Source: Ichthyophthirius multifiliis
Lineage: Eukaryota; Ciliophora; Oligohymenophorea; Hymenostomatida
Length of the DNA: 64,000 nt
Direction: 5' to 3'
Assembly (NCBI RefSeq): GCF_000220395.1
Contig: NW_004086132.1
Span: forward strand, 62,001-126,000
A model generated the notes under the pieces. That model worked only from the letters and a program-made list of their open reading frames with translations. It did not search any database and was not told where the DNA came from. A program made the translations under genes and the position numbers. Shown in pieces: positions 25,365-39,129 of the stretch (position 1 is its first letter; each line of letters starts with the position of its first letter).

Positions 25365-25688
25365 ATTCGGTTTATTTTAATAGGAAATTAAATTATTTAA
25401 AAAAAAAAAGAAGAAGAGATTTAAATATTTATTTAATTAATATATATATATTTTTTTCTATTATAAATATGTAATATTAAATATATATATATTTATACAT
25501 GTTTATGAAAAAAATATAAAAATAATAATAATATTTTTTATGTACATTATTTTTTTACATATAATAAAAACGTTTTTCTATAAATAAAAAAAAAAACACA
25601 GGTATAAAATATATAATAAAAACATTATTTTTATTATATACATATATTTAAATAAATATGTATGAAATCAATAAAAAAAGTTAGAAAT
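25365..25688. other. Convergent AT-rich intergenic region
   Basis: The gap lies between the 3' ends of the ASH-like gene and the minus-strand polyglutamine gene. There are short TA repeats (25439-25449, 25479-25492). No gene was seen. Confidence 0.55.
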
Positions 25689-26709
25689 TCAATTATTTTA
25701 CTAGCCACCCTTATTCAAGCTGTTTATTAATTATTTTAATTTAGGATACTCGGAAAATATAGCTTAAATTCTCTTATAGGTTCTTGGATCGCTTTTGTTT
25801 TTTTACAATTATCTTAATTCCTCTACTTTTTCATTTATAATCGCTCTTTCTTCTGCTGTTAAATCTATAGGCAATTTTATTTGTTATTACAATTGCTTTT
25901 GTTATTACTAGACCTAAAATGACTAATTTTATGAATTTGGTTAACTTTGTGGAGATAATACTTATTATTAATCTAAAGGAGATTACATATAAGAGTTTTA
26001 TTGCATATGAGAATGTTATGGATTCTAAATATTTTGATGATATAAATTCATTTATCTGCTTTAGCTTTACTAATTATATTAGTAATTTTACTGATTATTG
26101 TTTTAATATTATTATTGACGATAAGAATATTGTTAATGCTAATTTTATTATTAATATTATTACCTTTATATATTCATACTATAATTGCTTTGTTATGCCG
26201 GTTAATACTATTATTAACTAGTTTATTATGACTAGAAATTATTAGAATTATAATCTATATAAAAAATTACATAAATATATATTTAATTTATAAAATTATT
26301 TAAATATATTTTATTTTATATACCATTTTATAGACTCTGGGTATTTTAATAGTTACTATATTATTATTATTAACTTTTATTTTAGTTTTAAGATTGATAA
26401 ATACCAGAATTATTTTTTGATAATTATTGATTATATTTATTTTGGCTTTAGCTTTGGTTTTGAGATTAATTTTAAGGCTAACTTTGTATATACACATTAG
26501 GTGGTTATTATGCTTAATTTTAAAAATGCTATTGATTAGGTAGGAACTGCTATTAATTCGGATAATTTTAAATAGGCGGAGCTTGTGTTTGAGGATAATA
26601 TTATTGTTACTATTATTATTAATAGTTTTATACTTAAGTTTATTATTATTATTAATAGGTTACTTATTATTATAATTATTATTAGGATAGTTATTATTAC
26701 TACTATATC

Positions 26710-26792
<83 letters not shown>

Positions 26793-27447
26793 TTATTATG
26801 GTTATTATGTTTATTATTATTAGTATTATGTGTGTTAATTTTGATATTATTAATTCTATGTTTAAATTTATTATGTTTATTCATTAAAATTTTATTGCTA
26901 CTACTATGGTTAATTTTATATTTAAAAAGTCTATTGTTGTTTTTATTATTATTAATTTTTTTAATATTAATTTTAATCATTTTTATAATATTTTTATCCT
27001 TTTAATTAGTTTTAGTATATTTTCTCTTCTGAACTTACTTGCAATAAGTTATTTTGATTTTCCTATTATTTATTTTATTTTAATAAATATGATATTTTTT
27101 ATTTTTACATTTTTATTGGTTACGTTTCCCATATTACTTTATTAAACCTCGAATTTATGAATTCTTTTTATATTTTAATTACTTTCAATTTGCTAAACAT
27201 TCTACTAGTAATTATTTTAATTATTTTTATCAAAATTTTATTAAATAATATTATTTTCTATCTATTCTTATTATAATTACTTTTCTTAGTTTTATGCTGA
27301 TTACACTTATTAATTATTTTATGTATAATTGGAAGGAGCTTATATTTATGTTAATATTTAAGGTTCATTTTACTATTAATTATTTTCTTATTATTATTAT
27401 TCTCTTTATTATTATTCTTTGAACTATAATTAATTTGTTTATTGCAT
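25689..27447 (-). CDS. Prion-like glutamine-rich protein with ~26-residue polyQ tract
   Basis: First in-frame ATG at 27447-27445 (MQQTNQLQFKEQQQ), TGA at 25691-25689. Introns 27063-27147 and 26255-26323 leave 1,605 bp, exactly 535 codons. Almost the whole protein is Gln, Asn, Pro, Ser and Tyr, for example YPQTQAPPIQNYPNQQQF and HSHMQQNSYMQSPLDQQQ. About 26 consecutive Gln, all TAA codons, are encoded at 26711-26789. Only the last ~55 residues look folded: LPIDLTAEERAIINEKVEE followed by KNKSDPRTYKRIQAIFSEYP, predicted helical. The (ATT)n repeat in the middle gives long standard-code ORFs in other frames; those are shadows. Composition is that of prion-like or condensate-forming RNA/transcription factors, but no such domain is recognised and the function is unknown. 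Confidence 0.78.
26711..26789 (-). repeat. (TAA)n trinucleotide repeat encoding polyglutamine
   Basis: An almost perfect (ATT)n run on the plus strand is in frame as TAA on the minus strand within the prion-like gene. Under table 6 it encodes about 26 Gln in a row; it is probably length-variable. Confidence 0.9.
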
Positions 27448-27583
27448 ATTTTAGTTTACTATGTTAATTTATTTTTAACCTTTTGCTTAATTATTATTAC
27501 CTTAATTTTAATTTAAATTATTATTTTTATTTATTTTTATTAAATTTTAATTAGATAAATTAAACTTTTGAAGACTAACATTA

Positions 27584-30500
27584 TCAAGAATATGTTTTTA
27601 AACTAAAGCTTATTTATCTAAGTTTTTTTTAAATATTTTCCCTTTTTATATTATAAAAAATTATTATATTATTTATAATATTCAGTTAAAATAAATTACA
27701 TTTATTTAAAGAGATTATTTCATTTTTATTAGTTTAGTCTACAATTATTTTACCATGTTAAGCATATTTACATTAAGATGGGTTATTATCATATTAATTA
27801 ACATAAATTAGACTTTTTTATTTTCCATATTAAATAATATCATTTTTAGAAATATAGATATCTGCAAAAGTATTTATATCGTTATTATTTTAAGTTATTT
27901 TATTATAATAATTTATATAAAAATCAACAATATTGTTATTATTATCTGCATTCCAAATATCTTAAAAAGCCAAAATATTTTCATCTTATTAATTATTTAA
28001 AATTTTTGAAGAAGTAAATTCATAAAAATATTTAAATACAATTTAAAATCTATTTTATTGCCATAAATTTAAGCTTTTTTATTTCTCAGAATCTGCTATT
28101 ATATTTTAACTAAATGAATGTATATGTTTGAAAATGTTTCTTATAAATTCTAAATTACCTTTATATTAATTTTTTTAATCTTTTAATAAATAAATTCTAT
28201 TTTATTTTAATTAAACAAAGTATTCTTCTGTAGTTCTTAATTTAGAAGGTAATTCAGGATTTTTTTCATTTGCTTTTTTTTATTTTTCTTCTGTAATATT
28301 ATTCGAATTAATTAAATAATTTTTTAAATAACCAATCATTAATTTACTTTTTTAAATTCCTATAATAATTTTATTTAACATTTCTTAATTATTCAAATCG
28401 TTTTTTTATTTTAAGATTTCTAATTCAAACAAGTCTAGATTTTCACTTAATTTATCAAAATAAACTTTCAAAATCATTCCACTATTTATATTTTCAGTTT
28501 TATGTAAACTTTCGTTAATGAATTAATTATCATCAAGAATAAAAGACTATTTATATATAATTATTATTATTTATATATTGTTTTATATAAATATTTACCC
28601 TTATTGCATTTTTTCTTTTTTCAGAATAAAAATATTATTAATTTTAAGGATTTATAGTAAACTAAACAATTAAATTTAAATAAACTTAAAATATTTCAAT
28701 TAATAATTCCAAATTATTTGATATACTATAACTTTTTTATCCGAATAAATTATCTATGAAAATAGTTGATAGACTTTATATTTTTATTATAGGATTAGAT
28801 TTATAAGCATAATTTACATACTCCTTATATAATATTATGTGTTATCCTATAATATTTTTCGCTGAAACAGCTAATATATTAAGACTATTTTTAACTAAAA
28901 TCAAGCTTTCCTAGACTATTATAGGATTCGAATATAATAGAGACTTGTGAATTTTTTCCTCTTCTTCATCTTCTATTTATTCAAAATCAGGTTCTTCAAC
29001 ATATTCTTCTTCTAATTCTTTATTATTTATTCCATTATTATTCTAATTTTGGCTTTTTAGAACTTTTTATAATACTTCTTGGGGTATATTAATGTAGTTA
29101 TTCTAAGAAAATATTTAAAATAGTTATTATTATTAAGAAATTTAAGGAATTCCTTCCAAAACATTTTATATTTTGTAATCTAAAGTACTTTTATCATTAT
29201 TATTATTAACAAAATTACTTATTTCATAATCTGTTAGATATATGAATATTTTTAAAATACTATTTTTGCAAATTAGTATTTATTCTTATATTTATTTCCC
29301 TTAATTATAATTTACAAACGCTTAGGATTCATTTAAAAGTTATATTAATTTAATTAAATCATTATCTAAATTTATTTATAACATAATATATTTAAAACCA
29401 TGGTTTTGGGAACAAAAAGATAAACAATTAAAAAGCTAAGTCAAGTTTAATAATTTTTCAATTACTATTTCATTTTCTTTTCTTTATTCAAATTTTTATT
29501 GCTATTTTTTAAATTTTTTTTTTTTATATATATATATATATTTTTTATACATTTTTATCTCCTTTAATAAACATTTCTTATAGTTAATTATATAAAGATT
29601 TAATATTGTTCGTTAAATAATCACATAGGACATTTGTAAAATTAAAATTATTAAAACTTAAAGTGATAGTGAAAAAATTAAAAAGCTCTTTTTACATAAT
29701 TTTGGAATTGTATTAAATATAAAATTTAATAATTGTATTTAACAAATTCTCTTAACAAATATCACTTTAAAATTCTAGTAACTTATAATATTCATATTAT
29801 TAACAAATACATTAAAATATGTAATTTTAGCTGTTATTGCAATTCGATAATCCAATAACTAAGCTTAGTAAATTTAATAAAGGGGCTCTATTTTCTAATT
29901 TATAATTAATTTGATATTAGAAAGTATATAAAGTCTTTTCTATTCTTTAAATATATTTGTCATTAATTTAATTTTGCCCTTATAGTAATTCTGAAGGTGG
30001 ATATTCAAGAATAGTCTTAAAGAAATTCAAAACATATTCAAATATATCGATCCAACTACTTTTATCAAATGTGGATTAGTTTATATCTATATTATTTTAT
30101 ATAAAATTATATCCTATTATATATATTTATATCATATATTCTATTTGCTCTATATAAAATTAATCATATCTATATAAAAATTCTTTTTCAATATTCTATT
30201 ATTATTATATTAGTTAAGGATTTTATATTCCCCCAGATATGTTTGGAGGTGCTATTTATTAAAGAACAGATAAATGTTAAGTTGGATTATATTATTTTTA
30301 GTTTAAAACTTTTAAATCTTTTGGATTAAACGATTATTTATATTAGAATCTTATTTAAATTATATTTAATAATTTTTTTAGAACTCTCCCATATTAATTT
30401 ATTATTTGAATTTTATTATTTTGCTAATTTAGTAATAATTCTATCTTGTATGCCTTTTTGTTTTTTTGTTAATATATAAATAATTTTTTTTTTTAGTTTT

Positions 30501-32163
30501 ACTTTTTAAGTAAAAAATTATAATAAGTTTATCATGTTTTTAGCTAAATTATCTAAAACAGATATTAAACCGTTTTCAAAAAAAGTCACGAATATATTTT
30601 AATTATAAGAAATCTATTTTAATTGTAAATATATTGATAAAATAAAATTATATTAATTAATATATTAATTTTTTTTTTAAAAAAATTCTAAATAAACTAA
30701 TATATTTTTGTCTGTAAAAAAAAAAAAAAAAAAAAAAAGAAAGATTGAAAAAAAAAATGTGGAAAAAAAAAAAAAAAAAACATAAAAATTATTTATTTTT
30801 TTATAATAAATTAATCTTCAATTATTTAATTTGATAATTTATTTCATAAAATAAATTTAGTTGTTTTAGTATATTTATATAATAATAATAATTTATTAAT
30901 ACAAGTAGATTGAAAATTTTTAATGAAACTTCGATAAAAATAAGATTCTGATCTGGATCATCAAAACATCCATATTTAAAATAACAATCTCTAAAATCAT
31001 TTAAGTTATTAACTAAATAGATATTTATTTTTTTGTAATTAAAGAAAATAATAAAAAAAATATAATGGAAATTAATTAAAAAGAAAAAGTTACCCTTTTC
31101 AGTATATTTTTCGTATGAAAGTTTTAACATTTTCTCTTCTTCTTCATTATATTAAATTTTAAGCTTTAACTCATTAATTAAACCTGTTAATCCTTTTTGA
31201 TTTTCGTCCATAAAAATTTCCATTGGAAAAATAAAATTTATTAATAATCTTGCATATTTCTATATATTTTTATTTTATTTTTTTGTAATAAAAATTACTC
31301 TAAGTTCTCTATTATCTTCAAACTTTTAATAATTTTCAGAAATAATTTAATTTATTTTAACTAAATTTTTAAAAATTTATTAGGAATAAATAATTGTTAA
31401 TGTTCCATTATCAAATAATAAAGCTATTTTTTATATATATGTAAATATATATATATATTCTAATAATAAAAAAAGAAGCTTACTATAATATAAAATTTCA
31501 CAAATAATACTAACTTCTACTTATCTCTAAACTAAATGATCGACTTCTGAAACATTAAAAAGCGTAAAGAAAGCATCCATTACGAAATTATTTAAAAAAA
31601 AATGGTTCAGAGCGATTTAAGAAAGGTTAGATTTGGAAACAATAATAGAAAAGTCAGATAAAATTTGAACCTATTCAATATCATTTTCTGTCGCCATAAT
31701 TTTAACGTACATTTAATTAATAGTATTAACCATTTAAATATAATATTTAAGTATATAAGTAATCTATTTCGAATAAAGCCCTATTTATATTTAATTAATT
31801 TCATTTTTTTTTAAATTTGATAAATGCTAAGAAATAAAAAAATCATTATTAATAATATTCTTATAATCCAAATATTAATTATTTTCTTTAAAATGACTAG
31901 AGAAATTATTTTCATTTAAAAAAAAATCGCTAAAATTATATTTGTTTTAGAATTCTTTTAATGAGATTTATAAATGCTCTAAAACATGAATTAAAGCTTT
32001 TAGTGACTCTTTATTTTTACAAAAAATAAGTATATTTCCTCTACAATTAAATAAATGAACTATTAAATTATAAAAATTTAAAAATATATTATCAAATTCT
32101 TAACATTTTCTTAATAAAGGATTACTCTATTATTAATAAATAAATATATAAATATATATATAA

Positions 32164-32212
<49 letters not shown>

Positions 32213-34651
32213 CTAATGCAATTAAAAGAGAAGGTATTAACTTCATTTAAGTCAAGAAATGAACCAATTCATTACTTAAAGAGGGAATATCTGAATTAAT
32301 AATATCTTTTAAATTACTAAATTTATTTATTTAAACTTTCTTTTCTTATTAGTAATATTTAGAATTAATATCAGAAAAAGATGAGCCTGAGAATAATCTT
32401 CCATTAATAAGGGTTTATTCTTTGAATATCTTTAAAAAAGAAGAAAGATTAAAAGAAATATCTAATGCTATTTTTTGAATTTTAATCATAAAATGTTCAT
32501 AAAAATCGCTACTTTTAATGCCTTATTACATATGCAGTAGTGATGAATTATTCTAAATGGTTTATTCTAGATTTCTTAAGTAATAATACATAAGAGATTT
32601 ATGCAAAATCTGTTTAGAAGCTCTTAAAATTTGATCATTATTTGAATTTTAGTGTATTTAATTTAAGATAATTTAATATCCTTTTTCTAATACAAATGTA
32701 ATAGGAAATTCTATTTCTTATTTTTCTAAAGGAGTTTAATTTGATTATTTTTTTTCTGGTATCTATTGAGTTTTTATTGGACTTTTTTTATCTTTTTTAG
32801 GCGATTTTTTATTATTTTTATTATTATGATAAGAAGATTTTTTATCTTTTTTTTTTTTTATAGCTTTTTATCTACTTTGAGATTCGGAAGATGATCTCGA
32901 TGAAGAATGAGAATGATATTTTTTTTTATTTTTTTTATTATGGGAAGAATCTTCTCTTTTTTTATCTTTTTTTTCTCTTTCGGAACTTTTATGATATTTT
33001 TTGTCGTGTTTTTTTCTGTCTTTTTTTCTGGATTTTGAACGACTTCTACTTTGTTGCTTTTTGTCTTTTTTTTTTTCTTAATTTTCTTGCTTTTCTTACT
33101 TTTCGAATATATTCTATTCCTATTTTTAAACCCATATATTCGTATTGATTTTTTATATACTCTGAAATTCTTAAATGCAATAATTTATGAAATTATTCGC
33201 CCCTATCTAGTAACTTATTGAAGCGTTTATAACTTCTAAAGCTTTTATTTTTGTACTTGAGAATATAAAATTACTTATATAAGAATTGTTTTCCATAAAT
33301 ATTTAGTATATTTTTGTCATTCCTTAATTTTCGATAAATTCTATTGCATGGTCGTAAGAACTCATTAACTATATGGCTAAATCTAATCCTCTTATATAAT
33401 CACTTGGTTAATCATTTAATGCTTACAAACATATTTATACTATTGAAGGAGGAATATCTCTTTATATTGGAGTGCTTCCCATAAAATGTGCTTGATCGTG
33501 TAATAATTCCCCATTTTATTATAATAACTTATATTTTTAATTATATGTATATGTTTTTTTTTATATAAGAAAAAATATTACTTGGTATATTTTTTATTAT
33601 AATAATTCAATTTTTTGTCTATATGAATGTAATTAATATTAATAATTTTCTTAATTATTTGAAAAGTCTATTTTATTAATTTCTCCTACTATAATATTTA
33701 TTTAAGATGAAACTGTTTCTTCTTCTGAATCTTTAAGAAATTCTTAATTGAGAAAATTTGGTTAGATTTAATCATATGATATATGGTAATTGTTTTTTTG
33801 GAAAACATTTGATTTAATTTTTATTTAAGATTCTAATCTATTTATGATTACTTATTCGTTTTTTTTATTATTTCTTTCTTTTTTTATTCCTAATTATCTT
33901 TTTATTGTTTTTCTCTTTTTTTATTAAAAAAAAATAATAATAATGTATATATATATATATGTTTTTATACAATAAATCGTCTAGTTCTGCGGGTTTTTCA
34001 TATAAAGCACAGCTTTCTTAAATTTATTTTTCAGTTAATAAATTTCCATATATGCATAAAGTTAATTTATTATATTCGCCTCTCAAAACGAGTTTATTTG
34101 TGTAAATCTTTAATATATATATATATATAAAAGATAATTATGGTATATATATATATAGTTATTTATTATTTTAATATACTCCGTGTTAAATTGGAATTAA
34201 AACGTCTTAATTTAAATTTTTGATTCTGAAATTTACTTAGAATTTAAAAGCAATCCATATTTAGAGCTTGGAATTTGCAAATTTTTAAAGTATATTTCAA
34301 GGCTCTTGAATTATCCATCTTTGTCTGTAATTGTTTTAAATTGTTTAAATTGCTGATATATTTCACAATTGGGCTTTACTATTCTAATTAACTATATTTT
34401 TACTGGACTTTTAAATTCTATTTCATCATATTGTTTTTTTATTATATTTGCTTTTATTTTATTATAATAAATGTTATTTATATTATTATTTTTATTTTAT
34501 TTTTTACTTTTAGCCTATTCATTTTTATTATGGATTACTTTTTATAGAGTATGCTCGATATTATCAAAAAATAATAATTGGACTTTATTATTTTCTATAT
34601 TTATTTAATATTATGGTGTTTTTTACCTTTAGTATCAATTTCTTGTTCCAT
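27584..34651 (-). CDS. VIRMA: Virilizer-like (VIRMA) m6A methyltransferase complex scaffold
   Basis: This is the scaffold of the nuclear complex that adds N6-methyladenosine to mRNA with METTL3/14 and WTAP. ATG 34651-34649 (MEQEIDTK), intron 34595-34626, then VQLLFFDNIEHTLQK, IEFKSPVKIQLIRIVKPN, SLEIYFKNL and LVLRGEYNKLTLCIYG. This order and spacing match the Virilizer N-terminal domain; human VIRMA has LVLRGWYNCLTLAIYG. HEAT-like helices follow: RGLDLAIQLMSSYDHAIEFI and KALEVINASISYQIGANNFI. An RS/K-rich tract at about 33090-32790 (SRSRSKSRKKDRKKHDKK) lies between helical blocks. Helical sequence continues to the C-terminus (WIDIFEYVLNFFKTILEYP, APLLNLLSLVIGLSNCNN, YISKNDIIQYGKQ) and TGA 27586-27584. 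Multiple short introns occur, one of them (about 30640-30830) holding long A runs. Continuity of upstream and downstream halves is inferred from frame, strand and family size (about 1,800 residues expected). Confidence is high for the N-terminal half and moderate for the C-terminal half. Confidence 0.78.
32157..32212. repeat. (TA)n microsatellite in an intron
   Basis: About 55 bp of ATATAA/TATATA repeat interrupts the minus-strand Virilizer-like coding sequence and is probably intronic. Confidence 0.8.
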
Positions 34652-35653
34652 TTTATTTTTTTATTTATTGAGACAATAATTTATATTTTTATTTATGCTT
34701 TGATTTATTATTATTTTAGATTTTTTTTTTTTTCTTTAACTTAAAAAAAAGAAAAAAAAAGTATAAAATGATTATATATATATATTTTTTTAAATATAAA
34801 ATTTTATTTTAAAAAAAAGTTAAATATACATCCATAAACGCATAAAATAATTAGTTCTAAAAATTTTAAATAATATAAAAATATAGTTAGAAAATTATTT
34901 TAATATAAATATAAAAATTTTCCTTGGAAAATTATTTGCTTTATTATTATTATTTGTTAATAACTAATTTATTGTATTATTATTTTGATAGACATTTGTT
35001 TTAATTTTAAAATTTTAAAATTTTTTGATATAAGTAGCCAATATATTATCTTATTTTGCTTTTATTAATATTTTTTTTAAATATTTAAAATTAAAATAAA
35101 ACATAATATTTATATTTTAAATTCATAAATTTTTAAATGTTTGATTTTTCTATGAAAAAACATTGCTATACTTTTAATTAAAAATATTTCTAATTATTAT
35201 TCTATATTTTAAATAATTTTTTAGCTAAATTTATTATAAAAATTAATATTATCACTAAATAAAAATATGATTTTATATTTTAATGTTATTTGAATATAAG
35301 TAATTATAAAACATAAATTATTTAATTTAATTTTAAATTAAATTTATTAGAATTTGTAATTATATTTAATAAAAATTAAATATAATTTAATTTAATCTAA
35401 TTATTAATTTTTTAACTAAATATGAGCTTTTTACAGTTTATATTAATAATATAAAATAATTTAAATTTTATAATTAAGTTATATTAAATTTATTTTAAAT
35501 ATTTTTTATAATTTTTTCAAAAATTAAAAATTATTTTTAATCACTATCTAATAAAAATATGAAAATTAAAAGTTAGCAAAAATAAAAATTACAAAAAATA
35601 AACTAAATATCAAAAAAAAATAAAAAGGAAAAATAATTAAAATATTTTCATAA
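34652..35653. other. AT-rich divergent intergenic region
   Basis: About 1 kb lies between the starts of the Virilizer-like and MORN genes. Only A/T-rich sequence is seen; no coding frame survives and no RNA gene was recognised. Confidence 0.55.
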
Positions 35654-36928
35654 ATGTTTAATGCGATTTGTAAAAATAACTAGAATCTTTTAAATTAATA
35701 AGAAAATAACAATTATTAAAATATGAAATTATAACCTAATTAATAGATATATATAAAGCAATATTTATAAAATAAATAAAGTGCCATTCCAGTATAAATT
35801 ATTTCTAATTAAAAAAATATTAGAAATTAAAATAACTTTTAATCTCTCTATTAATTATAAAATTAACAAAAGTAAACTTTAATAAAATAATAAGCAAGCT
35901 AAAATTTTAACGGATAATAATAAAATTAAAATAATTAATATAATTTATATTCTTTTCAAAATATAAAAAATTAGGAAATTAATTAATATAAAGCTTTAAA
36001 TATTAATTATTAACAAAATAATTAAAATAATAAAAACATATTTAAATTAACCAATATAGAAGAAAATTAATTTGCTAATATTAATAAAATAAATTAATAA
36101 TATATTATAAATGATAAATAAATAAGTTTATAATAAGAATATTACAAATTTAATTAAATTTAACAAAATCCATAAACAATTAATAATTTAAAAACTCATC
36201 ATTAAAGATCAATATCAACAAACGAATTATAATGCAGAAATTATTCACCAACTAAAAAAGTACAATTTAATATTTAGAAAAACACATATACAAATATAGA
36301 ATAAATTGATAAAAATATATAAAATAAATAAACTTAAAGTACACATAAAAGGTATTATTCAGCTAATAAATTAATGATTCCAAATATATATAATAATTCA
36401 AATATTCCAGTTAAATCAAGCTTAAAGCAATCATAATATTTATAAAATTCTTAAAACTTATAAAATATTAATAATATATAGGAATAATCTAATGTAAATG
36501 AGAATAATAATGTGTTCATAACATTTAATAATAATAGTTTAGATTAATCTTCTAGTCAATAACAAGATTAATCTGTTTGTAAAAAAATTTATTATCAAAA
36601 CGGTTATTATTATGAAGGATAAGTTGTAAATGATATAAGAAATGGATTTGGTAAACTTTATAATTAAAAAAATAACGAAATATATATAGGTGAATGGGAA
36701 AATGATGAATTTAATGGATAAGGATATTTATATAATACTTAATAATTATTATAAACTAAAAATAATTTTAATTATAAAGAAATTGATTTAGCTATCTAAA
36801 TTAATTGGTAATATTATAATGGGTAATTCAAAAACGGACTAAAGGATGGATATGGTACAGTTTATTTATGTAATGGCGAAAAGTATATTGGATTTTTCAA
36901 AAATGGATTATTAATAAAATAAAAATGA
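35654..36928 (+). CDS. MORN-repeat protein with long Q/N-rich N-terminal region
   Basis: A single uninterrupted frame runs from ATG 35654 to TGA 36926-36928: 1,275 bp, 424 residues, no intron needed. The first ~310 residues are Asn/Gln/Lys/Tyr-rich without recognisable domains (near the middle, NYSPTKKVQFNI). The last ~110 residues hold four MORN repeats: YYYEGQVVNDIRNGFGKLY, EIYIGEWENDEFNGQGYLY, YYNGQFKNGLKDGYGTVY and EKYIGFFKNGLL. MORN repeats bind phospholipids or act in protein assembly, often in cilia and the cell cortex of protists. A membrane- or cytoskeleton-associated role is plausible but not shown by the sequence. Confidence 0.88.
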
Positions 36929-39129
36929 ATTCTTATAATATAAATAATGATCTTAAAATATTAAAAAAATAAAAATAAAATTCTAGAAAAAATTTGAATT
37001 AATAAATTTTAAAAAAATAATAGTTTATGTATATTATTTTATAATATTCATATATTGTATTTTTAAAAGATTTATTTAAAATATTATTTATTTAAATAAT
37101 ATTTATTTTTATTTTCAAATAAACTTAATTTAATTTAAAAACTTAAGTAAAAATAAAATTAAATAGATTATAATATTTTATATAAAAAAATATGATATAA
37201 AATTACGAAATTATTAATAATATATATCAGATTATATAATTTATAATATAGATTTATAAAATATAACACACTTAAAAATAATGTAGATATAATTAAATAT
37301 GAAAAATAGTTGATTTTTATTTAAATTTAAAAATAAATAGATAATATATAATTTAAAAATAAATAGAAAATATAATAAAAATTAATTTACATGTATAAAA
37401 TAAAAATAAAAATTGTAAAATAAAATAAGTTAAGATATTTATAATTGAAAAATATTTATTAGTTAAAAATAGATTTAATAAAAAATAATAAAAATAAAGA
37501 AATAAAAAAAATTAATAAATATATAAAAAAAAATTATATATAATTTAATATATTTAAAAAATATATATAGGATATAATGAGAAAATATTATGAAAATAAA
37601 TAAAAAAAAAAAAATTTTAAAATATTAAATAATTATAAAATAAAATAGTAAATAATAAAATAAATAATATAAATAAAAAATTTATATATATATGATTATA
37701 TAAATAATATAAAAATATCATTATATATCCATATATATATTTATATATATAATTGTATTCATTTTTATTTTTTAGTTGTCTCTTTAATAATACTTTATTT
37801 TCTTCATATATTATATAATAAATTTTTGTTTTTCATTTAAATATAAATATATCTTCTTTAAATATTTTTATCAATTTTTTTCAATATTAAAATTTTTTGG
37901 TTATCTTTATATAATTTTTTTTGTTTTTAAATTTTAATTATACTATATCACTAATTATATATTTTTTTTTTGTGTATATTCATTTTTTAATTTTTATTTA
38001 AACATTGTCTTTTTATGGTAATGATTATAATTAATTTTTTATCATCTTCTATATTCTTATTTTTAAAATACTCATATAAAATTTATGATTTTTTATATAA
38101 ATAATCAATTATAATAGTTCAAAAATAATAAATTTTATATAATATTTTATTATGAAAATATTCTAATCTATGTTTTAAATATATTTTTTTTATTTTTAAT
38201 GGAATAAAATTAACATAACTGTAAACAAAAGTATTATATTTATAAATTTATAAGTAATATAATCTTATTTAATCTAAAATAAATGAAAAATAATAAATTT
38301 ATAAGAATTAGAAATTAATTAAAATATAGATATAAATGATAAAAGAAAATATTTAGATAGAAACTAATAAATTTATCTGAAAAATTCGCATTAAAATAAT
38401 ATTTATTTATAGTTTTAAAATTTTCTTTTTTAATTTTGTTTTAAATTTTTAATGGAAACAACTTGATTAATAATTTGTTCAAAAATAATAAATCAAAATA
38501 TTTATAAATCGAACATATTTATTTTTTATATAAAAAGTTAATTGAAAGTATAAAAAATTAATTAATGTTTTTAAAAATAAAAAAACTAATTTAGCACAAA
38601 CATATATTTAAATAATTTGCTATTTACTCAAGGAAATTAATATAATAACTTGTTGTATATTTTTAGTAAATAAAAAAATTTGCAAAAAAAATTGTTTAAA
38701 ATTTTATTTAATATAATTTTAATTACTTTAAAAGTTATAAAATTATAACATAAAAGATTTTTTTAAGAAATTATTTAGAGAAAGGTTAATCACTTTTTAT
38801 TATAATTTAGAAGATACATTGAACGATATTTAATATTAAAAGTAAAATTAAGATTTGGTAAAAAATATTTCAAATATCTAATTTAAATTCTATATAGTAT
38901 TCTTATGTATACTTAATTAATAGATTAATATAAATATATTAATGATATTAATATTAATAGTATTAATTAATATCTTCTAGAAGATATAATAATATAATTT
39001 TTTTATTGAATTAAAAGTATTAATTAACTTTATTAATTATTTTATTAAACAAAAAAATATTATGACTAAAAATTAAATAATCTTATTTAATATATCTTTT
39101 ATTTTATTTAATTTAAATAAAAAAAAAGA
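36929..39129. other. Long AT-rich gene-poor region
   Basis: About 2.2 kb without a convincing gene. Weak minus-strand segments around 37740-38060 (for example KDNQKILILKKIDKNIQ) may be chance or decayed coding sequence and are not called. No RNA gene was recognised. Confidence 0.45.

Noticed and set aside
26585-26887. 100-residue plus-strand polyisoleucine ORF
   Set aside because: Antisense shadow of the TAA-encoded polyglutamine tract of the minus-strand gene.
26660-26980. 106-residue minus-strand polyasparagine ORF
   Set aside because: Same strand but wrong frame of the polyQ gene; the glutamine frame is continuous with conserved flanks and introns, this one is not.
27063-27147. Frame change in the polyQ gene near 27.1 kb
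   Set aside because: An 85 bp intron fits exactly and the final spliced length is divisible by three.
30822-31130. 102-residue minus-strand ORF as an independent gene
   Set aside because: Part of it (FRDCYFKYGCFDDPDQNLIF) is an exon of the Virilizer-like gene; the first third is intron read-through.
36929-39129. Possible decayed gene on the minus strand near 37.7-38.1 kb
   Set aside because: Only short glutamine/lysine/isoleucine-rich segments of the kind expected by chance at this base composition; no family similarity was seen.
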